A stretch of 44,408 nt of DNA from Euryarchaeota archaeon UBA552 (GCA_002499585.1 DAMH01000030.1:69837-114244), one strand, 5' to 3'; positions 1-8,735 are shown, counted from the stretch's first letter. The notes: a model not told the origin generated them from the letters alone. Translations and numbers: made by a program.

Positions 1-34
1 ATAATAGATCACGAAAGCAATTTTTGACACCCTT

Positions 35-469
35 TCACGGTTTGTGGTAGGGAAGGCCTTTGATGATTGTTGATGCTCTGTAAAGCTGCTCGAGCAAAAC
101 CACAGCAGCCAATTCGTGAGGGAGCGTGATTTTCCCCAGAGATATCGAATTATATTGCTCGCCTGAGGGACCGAAGCCGCCCGGTGGGCCAACTACCAAG
201 TGAGTGTCATTTTGATTCAGGGACCAAGATCGTAAACGATCAGCGTATTGAAGGCTGTCTAACTGATCCCCGTCCTCTTCGAGTAGTATTATGTTGTGAT
301 CGGGATTTCTGTCCGCTATCTCCTTGAGGTATGTGGCCGGATTGGTTTTGTTTCGATGTTCAACTAACGTAACTCCAGAAGAGGAGAGCCTGTTAGCGTA
401 ATCTGATATTGAGGCCCTGAAGGACGCGTCCTTTGCTCTTCCATGCAAATGCACAACTACCCTAGCCAT
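35..469 (-). CDS. rlmH: RlmH-family 23S rRNA (pseudouridine-N3) methyltransferase
   Basis: 144 aa, slightly shorter than bacterial RlmH (about 155 aa). Family members are SPOUT (alpha/beta-knot) enzymes that use SAM to methylate N3 of pseudouridine 1915 in helix 69 of 23S rRNA. The trefoil-knot signature is visible: a glycine-rich turn GPPGGFG near residues 94-100, then a C-terminal segment with LPHELA, LLEQLYRA and a terminal PYHKP, which match the SAM- and substrate-binding end of RlmH. The usual GGPEGF turn is altered here. The ATG at 469 gives a normal N-terminus. It points away from the gene starting at 530, so it is not in that operon. Family assignment is secure; the exact target nucleotide is inferred. 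Confidence 0.85.
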   Translation of the reverse strand: MARVVVHLHGRAKDASFRASISDYANRLSSSGVTLVEHRNKTNPATYLKEIADRNPDHNIILLEEDGDQLDSLQYADRLRSWSLNQNDTHLVVGPPGGFGPSGEQYNSISLGKITLPHELAAVVLLEQLYRASTIIKGLPYHKP

Positions 470-529
470 GTCTGTAAGTAGACCACAAGTGACTATATTC
501 TTTTGTTATGACGCAAGGGTGGGATAGAC

Positions 530-853
530 GTGGTCTGGAACTGGCTTTTTGGAAAGAAAAGGGTCGGACACGCCGACAACGACCCTCAAATGCTCGGGAC
601 GAGGGTGTGGCTCAATGAGCTGAGAGAAGTTTGTGAACGATATTTTGACAACCGAGAAGAAGGACAGCGGTATGTGAGGGAGTTGCAAGTTGAGTGGGAG
701 GATTCTTGGCGGCGTCTGGAAATCGACGATGCTCTGAAAAATGGGCTGGATCGGCGCGCCTTGAGATTGCTGAGAGCGAATGACTCAGAATGGTCCGAGT
801 GGCTTGACGACGAGCGTTTCTGGATGCCAGGATGGAATGGTGAGGTCGAATGA
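530..853 (+). CDS. Small hypothetical protein, charged and tryptophan-rich
   Basis: 107 aa, family not recognised. It starts with GTG at 530; the nearby ATG at 508 is in another frame. The protein is highly charged (many Glu, Asp, Arg) with several Trp residues, predicted mainly helical, and has no signal peptide or membrane segment. Its stop overlaps the start of the next gene in an ATGA junction (850-853), so the two are probably translationally coupled and work together. It may be a soluble partner of the downstream membrane protein; that is inference from gene order only. Confidence 0.6.
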   Translation: MVWNWLFGKKRVGHADNDPQMLGTRVWLNELREVCERYFDNREEGQRYVRELQVEWEDSWRRLEIDDALKNGLDRRALRLLRANDSEWSEWLDDERFWMPGWNGEVE

Positions 854-1578
854 TGGGCTGGATTTTGTTCCTGTTTGGCATTGGTTCTGCATGCCTCTAT
901 CTCTCTCGGCACCAGCCCTTCCCGGAAATATCGAGGAACTTCTCATACCTCGTGGTGATGACCGCTGCTTTGTTGCTTATCTCGGAACAAGGTCCAAGGG
1001 AGACAAATCCCATCGTACCAGCCGGGGTATCACTTGTGCTAGGTGTCTTTGGAACCTTGCGCGGTTCCTGGCATATGACAAGAACCTCAAAGGATGTAAT
1101 TTTGGCGCCTTTTGGAGGATGTTTGATGTGTATCGGTAGCATTTCGTTAATGGTTGGTTACTGGGACAACGGAGGGACTTACGAACACATATCTTCCTTT
1201 GTCCTCGCATCCACATTGGTTTTGATGGAAATCTACTTGGTATTTCGCGGCCTAATAATCGGGGTCCCTGGTATAAGTTGGTCCAAGGCAGGGCTGAGGC
1301 AAATCCAAAGGGGTTTGCTGGAGGGGCCTTCCGGAGCGATCGCCTGCTTCGAAAATTCATGGGATGAGGATGAAGACTGGCTAGGGGCGATGAGTCAGGC
1401 CGCCCTGGTCAGGATACATGAGCATCTAGGTCAAAACGAAGCAGCGGCCAAAAACCGAGAACGTCTTGATTCTTTTGGGGGGGAGGAGACTATTGATGGT
1501 GCTTGGATTGGGGCAATCGAGGAAGCACTAAGCAGTCTATCACAATCTGCATGGGCTGAACCGACTGATGATATGTGA
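850..1578 (+). CDS. Hypothetical multi-pass membrane protein with soluble C-terminal domain
   Basis: 242 aa, family not recognised. About five hydrophobic segments are visible at roughly residues 2-20, 32-46, 54-71, 82-105 and 112-135. They are followed by a soluble C-terminal part of about 100 residues that looks helical and might be TPR-like. The ATG at 850 overlaps the upstream stop (ATGA), indicating a two-gene operon with the 107-aa protein. The adenosyltransferase starts 18 bases downstream and could be co-transcribed. No catalytic motif is seen. Confidence 0.7.
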   Translation: MMGWILFLFGIGSACLYLSRHQPFPEISRNFSYLVVMTAALLLISEQGPRETNPIVPAGVSLVLGVFGTLRGSWHMTRTSKDVILAPFGGCLMCIGSISLMVGYWDNGGTYEHISSFVLASTLVLMEIYLVFRGLIIGVPGISWSKAGLRQIQRGLLEGPSGAIACFENSWDEDEDWLGAMSQAALVRIHEHLGQNEAAAKNRERLDSFGGEETIDGAWIGAIEEALSSLSQSAWAEPTDDM

Positions 1579-1596
1579 TGCCGTGTCCCAGGGGAT

Positions 1597-2223
1597 ATGG
1601 TCAGGATAACAAGGGTTCACACTGGAGGAGGCGATCGAGGAGAAACCTCACTCGTAGACGGGACGCGGGTGGGGAAGGAGAACCCAAGAGTGTCGATCTA
1701 CGGGACTATCGATGAGGCAAACTCAGCACTTGGGATTGCTCGCTCCGAGATGAGCCGAACATTGAAGGGGACGGAAATTTTTGACGAAGATCGATACGCT
1801 GAAGCCGATCGAATGCTGGGCATCATTCAACAAGAGATGTTCGATGTTGGGGCAGAGGTTGCTTGCCCGCCGGGAGGAGTCCCCGAACAGATGTCGGTCA
1901 TCACCATGGACGCCGGTGAAAGATTGGTGAGGGAAATGGATTACATGTTGAAGGATTTAGAGCCGTTGACGTCCTTCATCCTACCAACTGGAAACCCTGT
2001 CGTCGCGAGCCTACACATGGCGCGGACGATCGTAAGAAGGGCTGAGAGGGGAGCTTGTGAGTTAAAAGAAGAGATTCGTGTCGAAGTCTTATCTTACTTA
2101 AACAGGCTCTCAGACCATTGTTTTGTACTATCACGCTGGTTGACAGGGCCAGAGGGAGAATCGCTTTGGACACCTCTAGGGAAGCGTTCAATGAGCACAC
2201 ACGAGGATTCGGCAAAGGATTGA
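1597..2223 (+). CDS. PduO-type ATP:cob(I)alamin adenosyltransferase
   Basis: 208 aa. It transfers the adenosyl group of ATP to cob(I)alamin, making adenosylcobalamin. Signatures of the PduO/MMAB family are clear: an N-terminal TGGGDRGETSL (residues 9-19) for ATP binding, YGTIDEANS (35-43), the helix with RRAER (147-151), and LNRLSDHCFVLSR (168-180), which forms the active site between trimer subunits. The length is typical. The ATG at 1597 lies 18 bases after the preceding stop. The product is the cofactor needed by the class II ribonucleotide reductase at 10705, so the two genes are functionally linked although not adjacent. PduO is one of three unrelated adenosyltransferase types. Confidence 0.92.
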   Translation: MVRITRVHTGGGDRGETSLVDGTRVGKENPRVSIYGTIDEANSALGIARSEMSRTLKGTEIFDEDRYAEADRMLGIIQQEMFDVGAEVACPPGGVPEQMSVITMDAGERLVREMDYMLKDLEPLTSFILPTGNPVVASLHMARTIVRRAERGACELKEEIRVEVLSYLNRLSDHCFVLSRWLTGPEGESLWTPLGKRSMSTHEDSAKD

Positions 2224-2257
2224 GGGAATTACCCTAATTCGATCTTCCAGAAGGTTG

Positions 2258-2662
2258 TCAGAGGTTTATTTTTTCCAATATCTTCTTCGCACTTAGTAAA
2301 ACGTCTTTCTCCTGTTCAAATGTAAGCTGATCAACCGCCCTGTCGACATCAAGCCATAGGAAGTTAGTGTGCTCGTGAGAGAGGCTGACTTGAAATTCAT
2401 CAGTGGTCGCAAGGTACCAGTAGACCTGCTTTTGCCTTTTTGAGCCTCTTCTGGAGTAGAAGTACTCAGTGCGGCCTTTCCAGTTAGGCAGTATGCTTAT
2501 CTCCACAATCCCGGTTTCCTCTCTGAGCTCCCGCCGCGCGGTTTCATGATGGTCTTCGCCGGCTTCGACATGGCCCTTTGGGAAGCTCCAATGCCCTTGC
2601 GGGTACTGCAATAGAAGAACACTCTGATGGTTGGCTAGGATGAAACCACATGAAGTCTCCAT
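2258..2662 (-). CDS. Nudix hydrolase, Ap4A-hydrolase (NUDT2) type
   Basis: 134 aa, the usual size of small Nudix enzymes. A complete Nudix box GX5EX7REUXEEXGU spans residues 30-52 (G30, E36, R44-E45, E48-E49, G51), which binds the divalent metals. The N-terminal CGFILAN, the WSFPKGH lead-in and the following aromatic region with KQVYWYLA resemble diadenosine tetraphosphate hydrolases of the NUDT2 group, which split Ap4A to ATP and AMP. The substrate is inferred. Its 5' end faces the DHH gene, and the two are transcribed divergently. Confidence 0.85.
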   Translation of the reverse strand: METSCGFILANHQSVLLLQYPQGHWSFPKGHVEAGEDHHETARRELREETGIVEISILPNWKGRTEYFYSRRGSKRQKQVYWYLATTDEFQVSLSHEHTNFLWLDVDRAVDQLTFEQEKDVLLSAKKILEKINL

Positions 2663-2756
2663 GAATAGGTCTTATCACAGCCTGCAAATAACCCTTGGCA
2701 AGCGGAAACAATACAACCCATGTTATTCAGCCAGGCCTGTGACCGAACTATCGAAA

Positions 2757-3716
2757 ATGGAGGTTGACAAGATTCTGACTGATGGTGACCTAGACGGAGT
2801 CATGTGCGGGGCTATCCTCCTCCGAGTTTTTCCAAAGGCAGAAGTGATCTTCGGTCATCCTGGAGAATTGAAGAGCGGTCTACTCGATGATATCGTGGAT
2901 TACAAGACAATAATTTGCGATTTACCCCATCACCCAAATTGTGGGGTTTCCATTGACCACCACCATAGTAATCGGCCGCCCCCCGGAGATGATGGTTCCA
3001 ATAGAATATGGGCTCATTCTCCCTCAGCCGCCAGGATTGTCGCTAATCTTTTTGAGGATTCAATAGAAATCGGCGACCTTGAGGAAGCATTGTATTGGAC
3101 GGACAAACTTGACAGTGGTGACCTGACAAAGGAAGAGTTCCTTTCACAAGAGCCAATGATCTGGATCGGGCGATCATTGGGTCACTCTGTTGAGTTCAGT
3201 TTGAAGGTGATGCGCCTCTTCTCCGATGGGTTAAGTCCGGGGGAAGTTTCCGCGAACGTGGCTGTTTCAGAAGTCATTCAGAAGCTAAAACGAGAGGATG
3301 AGGATGTGATTGAAATCGTCAGCGAGAGGCTCGAAATCGTGGATAGGCTCGCAATAGTTCGAATGCACGGCCTGGGAGTGAGGACCAACGGGTACGCCGT
3401 CACGTCACTCGTTGGAGAGGCCTGTGATGCCTGTATGATCACACACGGCTCTTACGGTGGAGGTTTCGGAATGGATGGGGACTATCCTTTGTCAGCTTCC
3501 TTTTACACCAACTCGTTTCTTCATCCAGATGGAGGAATTTTCGATTTAACCGCTCTGGCCAAGAGGTTCGATCCGGATGGAGGTGGTCATCGAGATGCAT
3601 GTGGGTGTCGCATTATCCCTAGATTAGACGGATCTCTTGGCAATGATGCAGTTCTGGAGGATGATGTAGAAATGAACATACGAGAATGGATTAAGATTTG
3701 GCAAAATCGAGAGTGA
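2757..3716 (+). CDS. DHH/DHHA1-family phosphoesterase
   Basis: 319 aa from the ATG at 2757. The reading frame is open back to 2631, but that would run into the divergent Nudix gene, and the first DHH motif would then lie unusually far in. A GTG at 2739 is a possible alternative start. Motifs of the RecJ/NrnA superfamily are present: TDGDLDG (D9, D11, D13), CDLP (D55), SIDHHH (D67-H68-H69) for the two manganese ions, and a C-terminal DHHA1 motif GGGHRDACG near residues 275-283. Members cut short RNAs, single-stranded DNA or cyclic dinucleotides; which substrate is used here cannot be told. Confidence 0.85.
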   Translation: MEVDKILTDGDLDGVMCGAILLRVFPKAEVIFGHPGELKSGLLDDIVDYKTIICDLPHHPNCGVSIDHHHSNRPPPGDDGSNRIWAHSPSAARIVANLFEDSIEIGDLEEALYWTDKLDSGDLTKEEFLSQEPMIWIGRSLGHSVEFSLKVMRLFSDGLSPGEVSANVAVSEVIQKLKREDEDVIEIVSERLEIVDRLAIVRMHGLGVRTNGYAVTSLVGEACDACMITHGSYGGGFGMDGDYPLSASFYTNSFLHPDGGIFDLTALAKRFDPDGGGHRDACGCRIIPRLDGSLGNDAVLEDDVEMNIREWIKIWQNRE

Positions 3717-3755
3717 AATTCCTACGATGTGTTGATGTAGGCCTCACATCGGGGG

Positions 3756-6700
3756 ATGCTGTACGGAGCACACACAATGGAGGCCCAACTCTTAGAATGC
3801 CTGGAAGCCTTGTCTTCAGCCGGAGACGATGAACGCGCCAGATTGAGGAAGGTTTCCAGAACTGTGGGGTATGAAGAGTTGCCCAAGTCATGGAAGGCCC
3901 TAGTGAAGGTAGCTGCTGCCAAGATCGGGCTGAAAGAGTTTGAGGAAAATCCCCTGGGACCTAGGAAAGGCACACGACGTGGCGGAAGACGCAAACGTCG
4001 GCAAGAGGCAGATCCAAGCGATTTGATTGTTGCCGACTCAGACGAGGGAAATCCAGCGTTCAAACTGTGCAGAGCAATATTAGTTCAAAGGAAATCTGAC
4101 ATCGAGGAGGAGGGTTTGGACCAGATCAGAAATATGTGTGAAAAAGGAATTCACCCAGCCTGGGAGAGGTTGGCCAGAGAGGCTCCTGTATTCGCAGAAC
4201 TTAGCAGGTTTCCCGTAAAGGAACAGACTGGTAATGAGTTGGGGGTGGAGGACTGGGTGGCACACGCCAATTTCGATCCACTCGACCATGCATCCCTTGT
4301 CCACTGGTTGAAGTTAGATCCACCATTTGCAATGTCCTCAAAACAGAGGAAAGGCTTACTGATGCTTAGAAGAGAATATGCATCAAAAGTGGATGCTCGG
4401 AGGGTTCGGAAGCTCATAGAAGAAGTCCAAGGCACAAATTCGAGTGCTGGTTTCCTCGTAGGGATTTTGAAATCCTCATTGGGGGACGATTGTTCAGAAG
4501 AATTCGATTTGGCATCATCGAAAAACGAGCTTCGTGAGATTTCGAACCTCCATAAAATCCTGAGTGGCTTCAGGACAGGAAGTCTCCCCAGTCCTGTTTC
4601 TTCGTGGTTATCAGACGAACGATCGGGGCAACTGGCCTCTGCCATAAGACTCGAAGCCTGGAAATCGGCAACTACCGAGGACTTGGCCTTGGACCTGGAA
4701 GAGCTCGAGTCTGGAGGTCTGCTCTTAGATGAAAATGAATCTCCATGGCCCACTAAACTCACATTCAAGGTTGCAGCAGGAATGATTGATGGGGATCGCT
4801 TGGAAGAAGCAAAAAGGCTCATCTTGACGAGACCAATAGAACCCAGTGATGCCCTGGCACTAGCCACGAAATTTGCTGATGAGGACATCACATTGTCCAA
4901 CTTCATAGAAGACTGTGCAAAGAAAATACATCTGGATGGTCTGCAGGCGCTCCTGAGAAACCCATCACAACCCGTACGAACACGGGCGGCAGTTGCGAAG
5001 GAATTGATATTTAGAAAAGAAATCCTGACTGATCTGACGCTGTTGTCTGATGTCCTGACTGAAGGCAATGAAATTGATCTCTTGTCGGAGGTTCTAGCAT
5101 CACAAAATGCAATCACACACCCGATGAGGGGCTTGCTTGTATGGCACCTTTTGCCTGCCTCTGCTGGAATGAAGAAGATGGCTTCTTTGTCAAAGCTCAG
5201 ACAGGATTCAATCGAGTCACTGAAGACCATGGATGATGAGTGCTTATCCGAAACAGCAATTGCACTCATCGCTCTGATGAATGGATTCCCACATGACCCG
5301 GGGGTCTTGCACGACAAACTGGGTAGTTCCGGAATCAAAGCTCTGAATCAGGCAAGAAGGGCCTTACTCGAGGAAGGTACCGGCATGATAAAACACAACA
5401 GTATTGACCAGTTGTTGACGACTGCGGACACTGCTGATTTCAGTCCATTGGAACGGTCCCTGTTTGAATCCCTCATTACATCACTGAAACTCAACCGGGC
5501 GCGAATCGAGCTTCAGATGGATGACGAATCGAAGTTCACATCCGCCACAGAATCGATTTCCTCCATTGTCGAACACGAGAGGCTCTCGACGCAAGTAGTA
5601 ATATCCATCTCAGAGATAGTCGAAGAGTACAAATTATCACTTCCATCATTGGAGGACTGGTATCGATTAAACGCCCCGGACACGGAGGGTTCTCAAATCA
5701 CAAGAGCAGGAATTGCGATCAACAGAGGGGACTATCTCAATGCCGGGAGGTGCTACTTGGAGGCTGCGAGACGCTCTCAGGGCTTCGAGAGAACGACCAG
5801 CCTAAGACGAATGGCTTTGATACAGTTTGCCCATGCAAAAGCATGGAAGCAAGCTGTTGAACTCATCAGATCGAACAATGCGTTGATGGCAGCCGTGACC
5901 AAGAAGTTCCAACTCTTCCTTAACGTGTGCAGCGAATACGACAGAGGCAAGAGCAATGTTGGTACCGATCTCGTTTTGGATTACGCCTCCAGATTCGACA
6001 AGGATGAGCGCGATGAAGTTTTGAACGCTCTACGAACCTACCCAGATGAAATGGGCCTTCCAAGTGAGCCATTTGAGGGCAGAGTGAAGGCGGCGCTGAA
6101 GAGGATGGACCGCCCAGGGCGCAAGACTGAAGATAGATTGGAAAGAAGGCTGAAGGAAGAATTGCATAAGGGCAGAGACGTATTGGAAATATCTCTCATT
6201 GCACAAGAACAGGCGGAAAAGAAACCCATTGCTGGACTCAGGATGTTTCAATCTGCAATCAATCATGGAGGTTTTGACGAGGAGGGTGTCAGGCGGATAA
6301 GGAGGTCACAGAGATCCATGTTTACGACATTAGAATCCCAGATTCCCATCAAAAACAGAAAAACATTCAATATCGCCAGCCTGAAGCCTCTTGTGATTGT
6401 CGACACGAACATACTGATTCAAGCATTTAAGGACGAATTGGTCAGGAAAGGCTCATCAGATGGACTTGGATATCTAGAATGGTCCATGGAGAGGGCTTTC
6501 CAATGGGCACTTAGAAAACATGGGGATTCAGGTTCCATAAAACCATACATACCAAACTCAGTAATGAGCGAATTCAAGAACAGGACAAAAAACGCTAAAA
6601 CTTGCAAAAGGCTATTCGATGGCGAATATCAGGACCCTGTCCTGTGGTCTTCAATCAAGGACAATGACATCGAGCAGATCCAAGCAGACATAATAGGGAT

Positions 6701-7076
6701 TTTCAATCGTGTAGATTTGAACTTCGAGCAGTCTCAGGAAATCAAAGACGAAATGAACGGCTTCCTTGCCAGTCACGAGGATATCTTCGAGCAGATCGAT
6801 GAGAATAAGCGTCTGAGAAGAGACGATGAGCCATCAAGATATGTGATCAACGGCAGGGCGATATACCCTGAATATGGAGATCGTGAAATAATGATAGATG
6901 CAGCAAGTCTGGCAACTTATACAAGTAGGCATACATCAAAATTGAGGGATGTAGGATCAATTGTTATCGCCACAAGAGACTCAGACTTCAGAATGATCCG
7001 CAGATCTCTGGAAGAGACGTATGGATTCGTAGTGATAGAGAACGCCGAACAGATTTCTAGATTGCTAGGTCTCTAG
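3756..7076 (+). CDS. Very large protein with helical N-terminal region and C-terminal PIN nuclease domain
   Basis: 1106 aa. The last 230 residues form a PIN domain: VIVDTN with D883, an acidic position in the helix with SEFK, and the closing TRDSDF (D1075, D1077) followed by a strand and a helix that end the protein. These acidic residues bind metal in PIN ribonucleases. A basic stretch with GTRRGGRRKRR lies near residues 70-80 and could bind nucleic acid. The remaining 800 residues look almost wholly helical, perhaps TPR/HEAT-like repeats, and resemble no family I know. ATG 3756 is used; ATG 3777 is an alternative. The 3' end overlaps the convergent methyltransferase by 20 bases. An RNase or RNA-surveillance role is inference. 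Confidence 0.8.
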   Translation: MLYGAHTMEAQLLECLEALSSAGDDERARLRKVSRTVGYEELPKSWKALVKVAAAKIGLKEFEENPLGPRKGTRRGGRRKRRQEADPSDLIVADSDEGNPAFKLCRAILVQRKSDIEEEGLDQIRNMCEKGIHPAWERLAREAPVFAELSRFPVKEQTGNELGVEDWVAHANFDPLDHASLVHWLKLDPPFAMSSKQRKGLLMLRREYASKVDARRVRKLIEEVQGTNSSAGFLVGILKSSLGDDCSEEFDLASSKNELREISNLHKILSGFRTGSLPSPVSSWLSDERSGQLASAIRLEAWKSATTEDLALDLEELESGGLLLDENESPWPTKLTFKVAAGMIDGDRLEEAKRLILTRPIEPSDALALATKFADEDITLSNFIEDCAKKIHLDGLQALLRNPSQPVRTRAAVAKELIFRKEILTDLTLLSDVLTEGNEIDLLSEVLASQNAITHPMRGLLVWHLLPASAGMKKMASLSKLRQDSIESLKTMDDECLSETAIALIALMNGFPHDPGVLHDKLGSSGIKALNQARRALLEEGTGMIKHNSIDQLLTTADTADFSPLERSLFESLITSLKLNRARIELQMDDESKFTSATESISSIVEHERLSTQVVISISEIVEEYKLSLPSLEDWYRLNAPDTEGSQITRAGIAINRGDYLNAGRCYLEAARRSQGFERTTSLRRMALIQFAHAKAWKQAVELIRSNNALMAAVTKKFQLFLNVCSEYDRGKSNVGTDLVLDYASRFDKDERDEVLNALRTYPDEMGLPSEPFEGRVKAALKRMDRPGRKTEDRLERRLKEELHKGRDVLEISLIAQEQAEKKPIAGLRMFQSAINHGGFDEEGVRRIRRSQRSMFTTLESQIPIKNRKTFNIASLKPLVIVDTNILIQAFKDELVRKGSSDGLGYLEWSMERAFQWALRKHGDSGSIKPYIPNSVMSEFKNRTKNAKTCKRLFDGEYQDPVLWSSIKDNDIEQIQADIIGIFNRVDLNFEQSQEIKDEMNGFLASHEDIFEQIDENKRLRRDDEPSRYVINGRAIYPEYGDREIMIDAASLATYTSRHTSKLRDVGSIVIATRDSDFRMIRRSLEETYGFVVIENAEQISRLLGL

Positions 7077-7749
7077 AATCAGTATTCATCGTCCAGGCTG
7101 CCCTGTATCTGATGACAGAATCATCATCATTGGGATATTGTGTTGTGTGAAGGTCCATTGGCCCGATAGACTGGCCGATCGTTTCAACGAATGAGATTTC
7201 AAGCGGCCATGGCGGGCCATTTTTCTCCGATTTATCCGTTGCTAGTCGGCCTACACATACTAAACTACCCAGAGGGGCCACGAAGGGTGCTAGCATGTGA
7301 GAGGCTGCTTCTCTGAGGTCCTTTGGCATCGCCTGCAAGATGTGCACCTCCAAAACCAAGTCGAAGTTCTGCTGCCAATCAACAGGCGGATTGAGCAGGT
7401 CTGCCACTATCCACTTGACATTGGAACCTGTGTGCTGTTCTTCAGCCCACTCAATAGCAGTCTGAGATATGTCAAAGGCGGTAACATCCCATCCACGATC
7501 GGATAAAAACGCTGCATCTTCACCAAGCCCGCATCCAACAACCAGCGCCTTGCCCAGAGGTCTCCCAATGATCCAATCTACGACGAGTGGATTTGGATTT
7601 CCATCGGACCATGGTATCCAAGAGTCGTCTCTATTTGCGAGGGAGTATAGCTCCTCAAACCAGGAAAGCGGTTCATTGGAGGAGGATGCTAGTTCAGAGA
7701 GATGTCTGATCGCCCTAGCCTCATGTTCTGCGTCTTGATTTTGCCGCAT
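7057..7749 (-). CDS. Class I SAM-dependent methyltransferase
   Basis: 230 aa. A Rossmann-fold methyltransferase with motif I LVVGCGLG at residues 69-76, an acidic strand end AFDIS (motif II) that binds the SAM ribose, IVADLL (motif III) and DLVLEVHILQ (motif IV). The preceding segment with SWFEELY and a Trp/Pro/Asn-rich stretch resembles small-molecule methyltransferases of the TPMT/UbiE-like group. The substrate is unknown. Its promoter is shared back-to-back with the rhodopsin gene, and a TATA-like box at 7771-7780 puts transcription start within a few bases of the ATG, suggesting an almost leaderless mRNA. Confidence 0.82.
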   Translation of the reverse strand: MRQNQDAEHEARAIRHLSELASSSNEPLSWFEELYSLANRDDSWIPWSDGNPNPLVVDWIIGRPLGKALVVGCGLGEDAAFLSDRGWDVTAFDISQTAIEWAEEQHTGSNVKWIVADLLNPPVDWQQNFDLVLEVHILQAMPKDLREAASHMLAPFVAPLGSLVCVGRLATDKSEKNGPPWPLEISFVETIGQSIGPMDLHTTQYPNDDDSVIRYRAAWTMNTDSRDLAI

Positions 7750-7770
7750 ATTCCCAAAGACTCCCGTTCA

Positions 7771-7780
7771 TTAATATATA
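7771..7780 (-). promoter_or_regulatory. TATA-like box of the methyltransferase gene
   Basis: On the minus strand this A/T run reads TATATATTAA and is centred about 27 bases upstream of the methyltransferase ATG (7749). Archaeal TATA boxes lie about 25 bases before the transcription start, so the mRNA would begin at or just before the start codon. Confidence 0.5.
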
Positions 7781-7792
7781 GCAGTGACAGGT

Positions 7793-7803
7793 ATTTATAT
7801 AAG
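7793..7803 (+). promoter_or_regulatory. TATA box of the rhodopsin gene (leaderless type)
   Basis: The sequence TTTATATAAG is centred about 25 bases upstream of the rhodopsin ATG at 7823, exactly where TBP/TFB would place transcription start on the start codon. No Shine-Dalgarno sequence is visible between box and ATG, which fits a leaderless transcript. Confidence 0.65.
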
Positions 7804-7822
7804 GTAGTTTCAGGATAGCCCC

Positions 7823-8692
7823 ATGGATCTTAATCCATCCTACAGAAAAGGCCTGAGAATGAGTGCCCCAATACTCGCTGTTTTGACACTGGGAGTGCTG
7901 GGACTGTCCACTGCAGCTGGAGATACCTATGCAGACCCCACCCAATATGAGGGATTGAAGCTAGTAACATTCTTCACCTTCTTCGTTGGATACATATCGA
8001 TGGGGGCTGCTTTTATCTTCTTTATTGTGGAGAGAAACAGCGTTGCTGACGAGTACAAAACAACCATGACAATCTCAGCGTTGATTGTGGGTATAGCAGC
8101 GTTCCACTACTACTACATGCGAGGAGCATATGTGGAAGACCAAATTGTCAGTGTCCACTACAGATACATGGACTGGCTCATCACAGTACCGCTTATGGCA
8201 CTAAAGTTCCCAAGCCTAGTAGGAAAGGACGCCATAACCGACGCCAAGATACCAGTTATCGGTGGATTCACCAACGTATGCTTCTTTGGTGCAGTCTGGA
8301 TGATCGGCTGGGGCTTTGCTGGCGAGACCGGCATGCTATCAGAACAGCTCGGTGACAGTGCCGGACTGATCTGCCTAATCCTAGCTGGTGTAGGATGGGC
8401 AATGATCATCGTTGCTGCAGGAGACCCCTTCGGACTCATGGAGCCAAAGGGAATCGACAACAGCAAGGTGAAGGGCGAGCTAGAGTGGAGCCTAAACGCC
8501 CTGAGGATGTTCATAGTTGTTGGATGGATAATCTACCCCCTCGGCTACCTGTACAGCCCTGAAGCAAATCTGCTAGATGGCAACCAGGAGCTCATGGGAG
8601 TTCTATACAACATCGCCGACATGATCAACAAGATCGGATTCGGTGTCGTGGCATGGATGGGAGCCAAGAAGGCTACCGCAGCTATGGCATAA
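7823..8692 (+). CDS. Proteorhodopsin-like light-driven proton pump, D-T-K type
   Basis: 289 aa with seven membrane helices and a short N-terminal extension. The retinal Schiff-base lysine is K270 and the counter-ion aspartate of helix G is D266, four residues before it. Helix C has R114, D117 (proton acceptor, D97 of green proteorhodopsin), T121 (T101) and K128 at the donor position, where proteorhodopsin has Glu108. M125 is at tuning site 105, predicting green absorption. The His that pairs with the acceptor (H75 in proteorhodopsin) is kept in the segment FHYYYMRG. The D-T plus Lys pattern fits outward proton pumping; Exiguobacterium rhodopsin also uses a Lys donor. Codons differ from neighbours (many CTA, few T-ending), consistent with high expression. 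No retinal-synthesis gene is in the window. Confidence 0.95.
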   Translation: MDLNPSYRKGLRMSAPILAVLTLGVLGLSTAAGDTYADPTQYEGLKLVTFFTFFVGYISMGAAFIFFIVERNSVADEYKTTMTISALIVGIAAFHYYYMRGAYVEDQIVSVHYRYMDWLITVPLMALKFPSLVGKDAITDAKIPVIGGFTNVCFFGAVWMIGWGFAGETGMLSEQLGDSAGLICLILAGVGWAMIIVAAGDPFGLMEPKGIDNSKVKGELEWSLNALRMFIVVGWIIYPLGYLYSPEANLLDGNQELMGVLYNIADMINKIGFGVVAWMGAKKATAAMA

Positions 8693-8735
8693 TTCGGTAT
8701 GACCGAGTTAGAAGAACCTAGATAATACGCAACAA

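Noticed and set aside
1152..1160. Single GGTTGGTTA inside the 850-1578 gene as an operator
   Set aside because: Lacks the inverted partner half-site and lies within a coding region.
2631..2756. Longer start of the DHH protein
   Set aside because: Overlaps the divergent Nudix start codon, and the added residues are unlike the family.
4151..5338. 395-codon open frame on the minus strand
   Set aside because: Lies wholly inside the PIN-domain gene; Ser-rich translation without domain marks, typical of an antisense shadow.
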